Shown here piece after piece: positions 1 through 6,538 of a stretch of 11,858 nt of DNA. Made by a program: the position numbers and the translations under genes. A model generated the notes under the pieces. That model searched no databases. It was not told where the DNA came from and worked only from the letters and a program-made list of their open reading frames with translations. The stretch comes from Candidatus Brocadia sp. (GTDB lineage Bacteria > Planctomycetota > Brocadiia > Brocadiales > Brocadiaceae): assembly GCA_030837935.1 (NCBI GenBank), contig JAUQXU010000262.1, positions 1-11,858 on the forward strand. Reading direction: 5' to 3'. Each line of letters starts with the position of its first letter. Position 1 is the first letter of the stretch.

Positions 1-1
1 C

Positions 2-763
2 GGTGAGAACCATCAAGGTGAATATGGGAGTTATGTATTAGTAAGTACAGACCCGGAAATTTACGAATGGAAATATGATAATTCATTATTTGTTCCCGAG
101 GCAGATGCACAGAAAGAAATAAAAATTTTGATGGAATCCGGCAAAAAAGACGGCAAGGGCAGCAAAAATGCGAGTTTAGCAAGTGTACTAAAAGTTATTG
201 ATCCTTGTTCATCGGACTTTGATAATGATGCGGCTGCCATTCAACTGCCTCCGAACGAAAAAGGTTATGATGTTTACATCAGGGCTTTAGGAAAAACTAC
301 AAATGATCCCTCTTTTACAATAACTGGGGGTGGTTTATCCTATGTAGAGGATGAAAACGGGAATATCCTGTTGTATGCGGGTTCTATGGGTGAAGGATGG
401 GTTGAGTCTGACCCGAATAATACGGTTGTCAGGACAAAAGGTCAGTCTAAAGCTACAGATATTACATCTTTGTTCGAGTTTACTGGTATGGTTTGTTATT
501 TTGATGCGCCAGAAAGCTATGATGGGACAATGTCCCTATGCTGCAGTTTTGGTGATATTGATGGAGATGGTTTCGGTGAATACTACGATTGTGCTGTAAA
601 AGAGGGTGATTTCTGTGATATAGACAAAACGGAAGCAATGGGTTATTGTGTCAATTATTCAAATACATGGCTTTTTAACATCGGCGATTTTGTCCAATAT
701 TTTTGGGATGTTGATAACAACGGGACAAAATTAATTCAAGTCAGATTCTATCCCAGATCCTAA
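2..763 (+). CDS. Hypothetical secreted-type protein with Ca-binding-like Asp loop (5' partial)
   Basis: The reading frame is open from base 2 to the TAA at 761-763, so at least 253 residues are visible and the true start lies before the window. TTG and ATG codons near 128-133 are internal. I do not recognise a named family. Visible features are many Gly, Asp and aromatic residues, several Cys, a DIDGDGFGEYYD segment at 554-589 that resembles a DxDxDG calcium-binding loop (EF-hand, dockerin or thrombospondin-3 type), a second acidic DVDNNG segment near the C terminus, and a final QVRFYPRS. The composition suggests an exported beta-rich protein, but no signal peptide can be seen because the N terminus is missing. 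A hairpin terminator follows 36 bases after the stop. Coding status is well supported by the long open frame; function is unknown. Confidence 0.75.
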   Translation, partial: GENHQGEYGSYVLVSTDPEIYEWKYDNSLFVPEADAQKEIKILMESGKKDGKGSKNASLASVLKVIDPCSSDFDNDAAAIQLPPNEKGYDVYIRALGKTTNDPSFTITGGGLSYVEDENGNILLYAGSMGEGWVESDPNNTVVRTKGQSKATDITSLFEFTGMVCYFDAPESYDGTMSLCCSFGDIDGDGFGEYYDCAVKEGDFCDIDKTEAMGYCVNYSNTWLFNIGDFVQYFWDVDNNGTKLIQVRFYPRS

Positions 764-799
764 GTATTAATATTTTCTTATGCAAGAATCATCAAAACT

Positions 800-830
800 A
801 AGGGAAACGGGAATCTTCCCGTTTCCCTTT
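800..830 (+). terminator. Perfect 14-bp stem hairpin, probable terminator of the upstream gene
   Basis: Bases 800-813 (AAGGGAAACGGGAA) are exactly complementary to 816-829, with only two bases between them, so the real loop would open by a base pair or two. A short TTTAATT follows on the plus strand. The position, 36 bases after the stop at 763, fits an intrinsic terminator. The U-run is weak, so it may also serve as an mRNA 3'-end stabiliser. Confidence 0.65.
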
Positions 831-1222
831 AATTCTGTGGGTTTCATGATTAAACAAAAAAGAAAAGAAATTGATAGATATTTACAATCTTACTCAAGTA
901 AGCGGCAAAGAAGTCTTTACAGGCAAAGAAGCCGGGATTATGGTTTGTATGCCCAACTAGAGTCTCAGCTTTTTTGTTTGTGTGCATTTTTCAACATGTC
1001 GTGAGTAATATGAGTAAAAATATTGATTTGTTTCTTGGCAACAGGAGTGCGTAGCAGGAAGTTAGCAGATAGGTGTCTAGGTGATCACATATTTATCTGA
1101 TGCCGTGCTATACACCGAACCATCGAACGATCAGTGATTTTTCGTAAGAATAATCTCAAAGAGATAGCCACCCTCTTAAAGGGGGCAGAGATCATTGACA
1201 ATCAGGAAGACGGCCGCTACAA
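831..1222. other. Gene-poor spacer with no supportable complete gene
   Basis: About 390 bases without a convincing gene. A short frame at 780-1004 starts inside the terminator region and has no recognisable protein character. A 10-base direct repeat, GGCAAAGAAG, occurs twice between 903 and 931. From 1134 (GTG) to the TGA at 1272-1274 a frame encodes about 46 residues with protein-like composition (it contains NLKEIATLLKGAEIID), but I do not recognise it, and it overlaps in another frame the transposase tail that starts around 1223. This looks like stitched-together remnants. Confidence 0.5.
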
Positions 1223-1336
1223 AATAGATACAGAGCAAGAGGTCCGAAAAAAGTACGCGCGGAGTTTAACCTGATGTGTATTGGTTGGAATTTAAAAAAG
1301 ATGCTGAAACTGGGAATAAAACCTGTCAGGATATAG
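1223..1336 (+). pseudogene. C-terminal relic of a DDE transposase (IS1182/IS5-like)
   Basis: In the frame ending with TAG at 1334-1336 the translation contains PKKVRAEFNLMCIGWNLKKM followed by LKLGIKPVRI. This matches the characteristic C-terminal tail of IS1182/IS5-type DDE transposases, a pattern like RGLxKVxxEFNLMCIxxNLKKMLKL. Upstream in this frame there is a stop at 1196-1198 and the preceding residues do not look like transposase, so only about the last 35 residues survive. The catalytic domain is absent. An unrelated-looking frame (1134-1274) overlaps it, marking an old junction. Assignment to a DDE transposase tail is fairly secure; the exact IS family is not. Confidence 0.6.
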
Positions 1337-1966
1337 AAACGAATTGGTAAAGATACCCTATGTGCTGCTTTATCAGTTTCACATACTTCTTAACGAAAGA
1401 GATAAAATATGCTCCTGGAGAAATATTGAAACTTACCACTGATTGCTTCAGAGATCAGGAGGCATATGTGGTCACCCATTAGAAGGCTTTTGTCAAGCGA
1501 AAAATATTTTCCGTAGCAGAAAAATCGCAGATTTTTTGCATTTTCAAACAAAATAATACTACCGTCTAACAAGCATTCATCCCATTGACTGCATCCGTAT
1601 TTTCAACATTTTAGTTACGGATTATAAATCCGCACCATTCACCCATCCGGATCAAGGCTTTTTTAGGAATTATCTTGTACGATTAATCCCTTCGCCCCTT
1701 GCAGGTATTTGCCCCAGAAAATCTTTGGTACCATGCTGTGTCCAATTGGTTATCACAAACCTGTGGCTCGTAGCATAGGCCAGGGTAACGTCAAAGTCAG
1801 TATAAATAGGCGGAAGTACCAAGGCAAGAGAAAGAAGGAAGTTGAAAGAAGAAAGACGGGCAAAGGCACGAAAAGATGACAAATAGTGGCAGAAAAGGCA
1901 AGGGAATTCCCACTTGCCCTGAAGGAACATGGGAAATAAGGGGGGAAAAAGGGGAAGAAAGAGGCG
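1337..1966. other. Non-coding, repeat-like spacer
   Basis: No gene is supportable in these 630 bases. Small hairpin-prone motifs occur: CGGATT-ATA-AATCCG at 1618-1632, closely followed by an ATCCGGAT palindrome, and an imperfect palindrome GGCAAG...CTTGCC around a GGGAATTCCC core at 1897-1918. The stretch 1810-1975 is strongly purine-rich on the plus strand. A minus-strand frame at 1670-1930 is open, but its translation is low-complexity and unlike a known family. The region is probably intergenic repeat debris beside the transposase pseudogene. Confidence 0.45.
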
Positions 1967-3071
1967 TTATAAGCGAAGAAGTTTTAGGGCGAGGTGAGGT
2001 TTGTAGGTCATATTTCTAAGAGTTTGTGCGATAGAAGTTTTGCCGAGGGAGCGAAAAATGCTGATGATGCAATTTCTGAGAGAGGCCATAACCCTGGGCG
2101 CATGGTTCGTCTGGAAAGGGATTGAAGCCAGCCGTAGAGAGCAGCATCTACCGCTTCGGCATCAACGTCCTGGAGGAAGCGTCGAATGGTAGGTTCGCTG
2201 GGTGGTTCATAGATGCGGGTCTTTGGATTAAAACGACAGCCAAGACACGCTTAAGCATGTTTTGACTGCACGATTTTGCCCACGCTGCGATAGCGGCAAA
2301 GCTTGTGGCAGAACACAGCAGGGCGCAAAGAGAAATGGTCATTACGGAAAGCTTTCTGTGTCGTTTGCCGCGTGGCATACGGGGATCAGGAATTTGAGAT
2401 AATCGTTCTTTCAATGATTCAGCATCTTTCAGAGAAAGTCGCATAGGTTTTGTCTCCTGTGGGGTGTTTTGAGTTTCGGAATATAGTTCAGAAAGTTTTC
2501 TTTTCCCATCGGGAATAACAAGACGAACAAAGACCATCTTGGGTTGGTTGTGGGAATAATACCGATTATCGCATTTTGCAAACCCGCGGGTATATCCCAA
2601 GAACTCCCAGCCCTGGGCCTTGTAGCAGGTACCCTTGAAATACTGCGGACCGACAAAGGTCTCTGCAAGATAGATCGGGTGGTTGTAGATGGCTTGCCAG
2701 TCCCGGGATAATCGCTTGAGATTCTGGGCGAGGACATACGAGGCAAGGTTTGGTATACGGACATGAGGTAAGATCAAAAAACGACTGTTATTGGCAATAA
2801 AAGACAGCCGTTGGTACTGAAAAAAGGAAGGCCATCCAATCCATTGGTCACCTACCTTACACTTGAGTACTGCTGCTGACCATCCGATCAAAGCAAGCCA
2901 CTGTTTTTGATACACGGCTATGTATCGGATGCTTTCACCTATGAGAGAATGAAGTCCCAGGTAATGGTAATGACGGATGAGTTCATCCCATTGATGTCTT
3001 TCGCCACGGTTGATGGGTCTTACTTTAATATCGTGGAGATGTTCAGGACCGAGGGAAATATAAGGCGTGGA
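1967..3071 (-). pseudogene. DUF4338 + ISAs1-family transposase, frameshifted and lacking its catalytic core
   Basis: Reading the minus strand from about 3071, the frame opens with DIKVRPINRGERHQWDELIR, HYHYLG and LIGESIRYIAVYQKQWLALI, continuing through PHVRIPNLAS and GFAKCDNRYY: a DUF4338 domain, the DruA-like domain found on some transposases. After a linker comes the ISAs1 N-terminal region (SQIPDPRMPRGKRHRKLSV, then CALLCSATSFAAIAAWAK). Near 2244-2252 an apparent GT duplication shifts the frame; the sequence resumes as CRFNPKTRIYEPPSEPTIRR and DVDAEAVDAALYGW down to about 2093. It then jumps, in a third frame, to the family's C-terminal tail (LRNCIISIFRSLGKTSIAQT, ending KLLRL with TAA at 1967-1969). 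The whole DDE core between these parts is missing, so the element is dead. No start codon is visible before the in-frame stop at 3072-3074, so the 5' end is also truncated, right against the oxidase remnant. Confidence 0.8.
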
Positions 3072-3523
3072 TTAGACTGGAAGTCGAATTATTTTATGCT
3101 CAATGGGAGAATGTTTCTGGATAATTAGACTAATCCATTATCAACAATTAACGACCCTAAGATAAGGACCGTTGCATACGAAGGTAAGACTGTTTTGATC
3201 AGATTAATGGCTGTAGGATATAATCATATCTACGCATGGCATCCACATGGATATCATGGATTGGTAATTGGTACGAATGGAAGAAAATTAAGTTACCCTA
3301 CGAAAAAGATACCTTGCTTATTGGTTCGGGTGAGAGATATAATATTTTATAGAAGATTCCAGATTTTTCTTCGAAGAGGGGATGTTTGTCGTACAATTAT
3401 GGATCGGGTATCAGCATAGCCCATCACCACAATATGATGGGAATGATCAGCCAGGGGATGTATCCGCATGGACTACAAACTATTTTTGATGTAAGGCAAA
3501 AAAGTATGAAACCAGAAATATAG
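3069..3523 (+). pseudogene. 3' half of a multicopper oxidase gene, broken
   Basis: The plus strand reads DWKSNYFMLNGRMFLDN, then TAG (3126-3128), then in the same frame TNPLSTINDPKIRTVAYEGK, VLIRLMAVGYNHIYAWHPHG and YHGLVIGTNGRKLSY. This is the cupredoxin pattern of multicopper oxidases: NGxxF, a GxxVLIR strand, and an HPHGYH copper-ligand segment. A one-base loss near 3296-3300 moves the frame; it resumes as YEKDTLLIGSGERYNIL, hits a second TAG (3350-3352), and continues to YNYGSGISIAHHHNMMGM, then GMYPHGLQTIFDVR, ending in TAG at 3521-3523. That last part resembles the C-terminal His/Met copper site. Three lesions and loss of the whole N-terminal half make it a pseudogene. It begins exactly where the opposite-strand transposase relic ends, so the IS event probably destroyed it. 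Confidence 0.75.
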
Positions 3524-3607
3524 ATAAGCGCTCTTACGAAGAGCAATGGCTATGTTTACCCTTATAGTTTATGTCCTGTCTAAAAACACCAAAATAAACT
3601 CTTTGGA

Positions 3608-3653
3608 TATAATGGCCAAAATATTTATTTCGATTTATTTTACAAAAGGAGGT
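3608..3653 (+). promoter_or_regulatory. Candidate -10 and strong ribosome binding site for the monoheme gene
   Basis: A consensus TATAAT lies at 3608-3613, but no good -35 hexamer sits 16-18 bases before it. AAGGAGGT at 3646-3653 is a near-perfect Shine-Dalgarno sequence five bases before the ATG at 3659 and fixes that start. The RBS is secure; the promoter is tentative. Confidence 0.45.
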
Positions 3654-3658
3654 CCGAT

Positions 3659-4174
3659 ATGTTAGGGAAATTTGCAAAACTGTCTTTCATTTTCTTAACT
3701 GTTCTATATTTTACAACTACTCCATTAATTGCAAAAGAACCCTCAAACGAAAAAACTGTTGAGCAAGCGAGAAAAACGGTCCAGATGCTTGATGATTTAT
3801 ATAAGACATTCATTGTGCTTATTACTCAAGAATATGTAAAAGATCCATCTGTGGTTCCTGCTGCTACTTTATCTAAAAAAGTATTTGAAGCCATGGAGAA
3901 AAAGGGTTGGCACAAAGTGAGATTATTGGATGCAACTGGAAAGCCATTTAACCAAGATAACAGTCCAAAGGGCGAATTTGAGAATGCTGCCATAGAAGCT
4001 ATAAAATCGGGAAAATCATATTTTGAAAGGGTTGAGGAAATTAATGGTACAAATTATTTACGGGCAGCAACCATAGTACCTGTAGTTATGGAAGGATGCA
4101 CAATATGCCACAAAAATAAAAAAGTTGGAGACATATTGGGCGCACTTTCATACAGTGTCCCGCTAAAGGAATAA
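3659..4174 (+). CDS. Periplasmic monoheme c-type protein, DUF3365 / Tll0287-like
   Basis: The product has 171 residues. Residues 1-25 form a signal peptide (basic start, hydrophobic core, cleavage likely after TPLIA). The mature part matches the Tll0287-like/DUF3365 domain, a PAS-like sensor fold: an N-terminal helix (VEQARKTVQMLDDLYKTF), the segment PAATLSKKVFEAMEKKGWHK, and a C-terminal heme site C147-T-I-C150-H151 in the order GCTICHKN. A single CxxCH means one covalently bound c-heme, so export and cytochrome c maturation are expected. Free-standing members are usually thought to act as redox or gas sensors or small electron carriers; the role here is not shown. The gene stands alone, with a strong RBS and no operon partner. 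No terminator is obvious downstream. Confidence 0.88.
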   Translation: MLGKFAKLSFIFLTVLYFTTTPLIAKEPSNEKTVEQARKTVQMLDDLYKTFIVLITQEYVKDPSVVPAATLSKKVFEAMEKKGWHKVRLLDATGKPFNQDNSPKGEFENAAIEAIKSGKSYFERVEEINGTNYLRAATIVPVVMEGCTICHKNKKVGDILGALSYSVPLKE

Positions 4175-4543
4175 AAATTTAAAATTAATGAAAGATGGAG
4201 TAATTCGTTTGTGGAAATAAAATGAAGACAAGGAAATAATTTTGCTTCTTCTGATGTCCGATTTTTAACTTTCGACTTCTAACTTTTACTCCCTATGTCT
4301 ATTCGATCGATCTGCAAAAAACAAAGGGATCGACTATTTTCCTCAAGGAAAGGTAGAATGAGAGTATTTTATCAATGAAATGGTCAAATATCGATTCTCG
4401 TAAATCTACAATCTTATTTTACAAAATATACCTCTTTTTTTTTCGCCCTGTGAATTTGTATTCCCGGACAGATTGTCAATAGTGCCCCCTTTTCGTTTTA
4501 CTCTGAATGTTTTCCCCGGCTACCACGAACAGATGGGGGAGAC
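4175..4543. other. Convergent intergenic region
   Basis: These 369 bases lie between the 3' ends of the monoheme gene (plus) and opgG (minus). The region is AT-rich and contains a TCGATC/GATCGA pair around 4313-4333 and a small TTTCCT/AGGAAA hairpin near 4339-4352. Neither is a convincing terminator. No gene is seen. Confidence 0.4.
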
Positions 4544-6115
4544 TCATGGCTTGTTCCACTGATGGATCCACGTTTCGGTGAGCACCTGGTTGTTGGCCTT
4601 GAGATGGGCGCGCAAATCGACCGGGTCTTTGTCAGGGTCCGGTTCAAAGTCGAACATCAAGCGCCAGCTTCCTGTCATCAGGTTCTTATGCACCACAGTG
4701 TTGCTGATTTTTCCGGATGAGGCGCTCAGCACGGCTTCGACCCGCGCTTGTGAACTCAGACCGCGCAGGGCCTCGCCGTCGAAATCGACCACGAACTTCC
4801 GTTTGCTACTTATTAAGACATCGGTTCCGCTACCGCCAATACGCGTGGCCAGGGTCCTGCCGATGGCGGGTTGCAAGGAATTGTTCAACTGGAAGTGCAG
4901 CCGGTAGTCGAAGGTCTGCTCTTGCCCTGCGGATGTGGCTTTGTCTGGGGACCAAAAGGCGACAATGTTGTCATATTTCTCGGCGTCGATCGGAATTTCG
5001 ATGAGATACACCGAACCCTTTCCCCAGGTTCCGAGGGTCTCCACCCAGACGCTTGGCCGCTGGTGATACATGGCTTCCAGGTCTTGATAGTTTTCGAAGT
5101 TGCGGTCCCTTTGTATTAGACCAAACCCCACGATGTCATTGCCTTGAAAGACACTTGTTCTGAGTTTGCTGGGGTTATTCAGGGGCCGCCATACCCACTC
5201 ACCATTGCGCATGCCGATCAGGAGTCCATCGGAATCGTGCACCTCGGGACGAAAGTCGTCGAAGAAGCGGTCGCTGTTTTCACCGTGGAAGAACATGCTG
5301 GTCAGTGGCGCGACACCGAAGCGTTCGACCCCCTGACGGAGATAGAGGTGTGCCTTTACATCCATCACCAGATCGACCTCCGGCCGGATGATAAAACGGT
5401 AGGCACCTGTGGCGCTGGGGCTATCGAGCAAGGCGTAGACGGTGAGGAAGGTACTTTCCGGCACGGGTTTTTCGATCCAGAACTCCTTGAAGACCGGAAA
5501 CTCTTCCGCCTTTGACATCCCCGTGTCCAGGGCCAAACCACGGGCCGAGAGCCCGTAGGCCTGTCCGAGTCCCACGCCCCGGAAATAGCTGGCCCCTTGA
5601 AATACGGCTATATCGTCGAACTGCGGATTCTTGAGCAAGGGGTAAAGGATCCGGAAACCCGCTAACCCCATATCAGAAGGCATCTGCTCCGGAAACTGGT
5701 TTTTTCCGTAATCAAAATAATCCCTGGCGAAGTCGATAGGACGGGCTGTCCCTCCCTCGATGAGGTTGAGCTTCACACGGTCCTTGAAGAGAAAACCCCG
5801 GTGGAAAAACTGGAGCTGGAATGGCAGCTTTTCCTCTAGCCACAGGGATTTTTCCCGCTTGTAGCGAATGTCTCGGTACTGGTCGTAATCAAGGAGTCTG
5901 AGGTACTCGGGGAGCCCTCCGGTATCCGCCGTATACGTCTGGGTCGAAAGCGTTTTGGCAATGCCTTCTACATCCGAAAAATCAAAGGAATTTGAATGGG
6001 CCGGGGCCGTTCCGGTGGAAGGTACAGGGTTTTCTCCCGCCACGGGACCAATGGCTCCCGCCGTCAAAAGGAATGTGGTCAAAATGATAGAATGATGTAT
6101 GCGTTTATTTAACAT
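4544..6115 (-). CDS. opgG: OpgG: periplasmic glucan biosynthesis protein
   Basis: The product has 523 residues, close to E. coli OpgG (about 511). Residues 1-27 are a Sec-type signal peptide with a hydrophobic IILTTFLLTAGAIG core. The mature protein carries family blocks in order: FDFSDVEGIAKTL, LPFQLQFFHRGFLFKDRVKL, GASYFRGVGLGQAYGLSARG, EEFPVFKEFWIEKPVPES, YALLDSPSATGAYRF, FGVAPLTSMFFHGEN, RNGEWVWRPLNNP, VETLGTWGKGSVYLIEIP, and a C-terminal Ig-like part ending ETWIHQW. OpgG acts in the periplasm in making osmoregulated periplasmic glucans, on the glucan delivered by OpgH. The ATG start gives the signal peptide; the RBS is weak. It lies 423 bp downstream of the OpgH-like gene on the same strand, the reverse of the usual opgG-opgH order. 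It is clearly more GC-rich than that neighbour (39 of 60 bases G/C at 4741-4800 against 19 of 60 at 7681-7740), suggesting separate origins. Confidence 0.93.
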   Translation of the reverse strand: MLNKRIHHSIILTTFLLTAGAIGPVAGENPVPSTGTAPAHSNSFDFSDVEGIAKTLSTQTYTADTGGLPEYLRLLDYDQYRDIRYKREKSLWLEEKLPFQLQFFHRGFLFKDRVKLNLIEGGTARPIDFARDYFDYGKNQFPEQMPSDMGLAGFRILYPLLKNPQFDDIAVFQGASYFRGVGLGQAYGLSARGLALDTGMSKAEEFPVFKEFWIEKPVPESTFLTVYALLDSPSATGAYRFIIRPEVDLVMDVKAHLYLRQGVERFGVAPLTSMFFHGENSDRFFDDFRPEVHDSDGLLIGMRNGEWVWRPLNNPSKLRTSVFQGNDIVGFGLIQRDRNFENYQDLEAMYHQRPSVWVETLGTWGKGSVYLIEIPIDAEKYDNIVAFWSPDKATSAGQEQTFDYRLHFQLNNSLQPAIGRTLATRIGGSGTDVLISSKRKFVVDFDGEALRGLSSQARVEAVLSASSGKISNTVVHKNLMTGSWRLMFDFEPDPDKDPVDLRAHLKANNQVLTETWIHQWNKP

Positions 6116-6538
6116 GTCCGTCTTTATGGAAGTTGTCTGAGGTAATTTTCACAAATTGCATTAAGGATATATGAATACCGCGGCGCAAAAAATATTTGCT
6201 CACGAAAAGCAATTATCAGCGGAACAAACGTTTGAGACGTCAGACATCGAGATCTTGATCTGGCTCGACTCCGTGCGTTCCATGCAACACCAACCTCCCC
6301 CTCCCCCCGGAGAGGGAGGAGGCTAGAAGGTTAGGTTAAATTAAGTCCTGCGTTGTCCCCCTTAACAAAGGGGGATAAAGGGGGTTGTGCTTTTCCAAAC
6401 ACTTTTACAATCCCCTTACCCCCTTTTTTAAGGGGGATTTTATAGCAAGCTTTTCTCAGGGGGGTTTTGTACCACCCTGAAACCCGCATAAATAAAATGA
6501 AAATTCCTATACAATCGAGTTACCCTAGGATGGATAGG
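6116..6538. other. Spacer between opgH-like and opgG, with repeat elements
   Basis: These 423 bases between two same-strand genes contain no gene. A C-rich/G-rich hairpin (CTCCCCCCGGAGAGGGAG, 6301-6318) is flanked by AACCT and AGGTT, and a long imperfect inverted repeat follows at 6355-6440. Both look like dispersed intergenic repeats. They could attenuate transcription between opgH and opgG or carry a separate opgG promoter; neither is proven. Confidence 0.45.
6355..6440. repeat. Long imperfect inverted repeat (CCCCCTTA...TAAGGGGG type)
   Basis: Bases 6355-6388 and 6407-6440 are inverted copies with a few mismatches and one indel. Each arm itself holds CCCCCTT and GGGGG blocks, so both small and large hairpins can form. 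Such CCCCTTTATCCCCC-like units are common dispersed repeats in environmental bacteria. It starts about 100 bases downstream of the opgH-like stop, so it may protect the mRNA 3' end or act as a terminator, but no U-run follows on the minus strand. Confidence 0.65.

Noticed and set aside
780..1004. Small gene after the first terminator
   Set aside because: It starts before the terminator hairpin, runs through it, has no RBS, and its translation has no recognisable features.
1390..1930. Minus-strand small frames at 1390-1572 and 1670-1930
   Set aside because: They have no RBS and no family-like motifs, and they lie in repeat-like spacer with purine-biased composition that favours chance open frames.
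2148..2915. Druantia anti-phage defence (DruA) because of the DUF4338 domain
   Set aside because: The domain is fused to an ISAs1-type transposase, the gene is broken, and none of the other Druantia genes (such as the large DruE helicase) is present.
2907..3128. Plus-strand frame of 73 codons as an independent gene
   Set aside because: Its first part is antisense to the well-matched DUF4338 coding sequence; only its end (from about 3069) is real, as the multicopper oxidase remnant.
4578..5515. Several plus-strand frames inside opgG
   Set aside because: They are shadows of the opgG coding strand, made long by its higher GC content; opgG itself matches its family along its full length.
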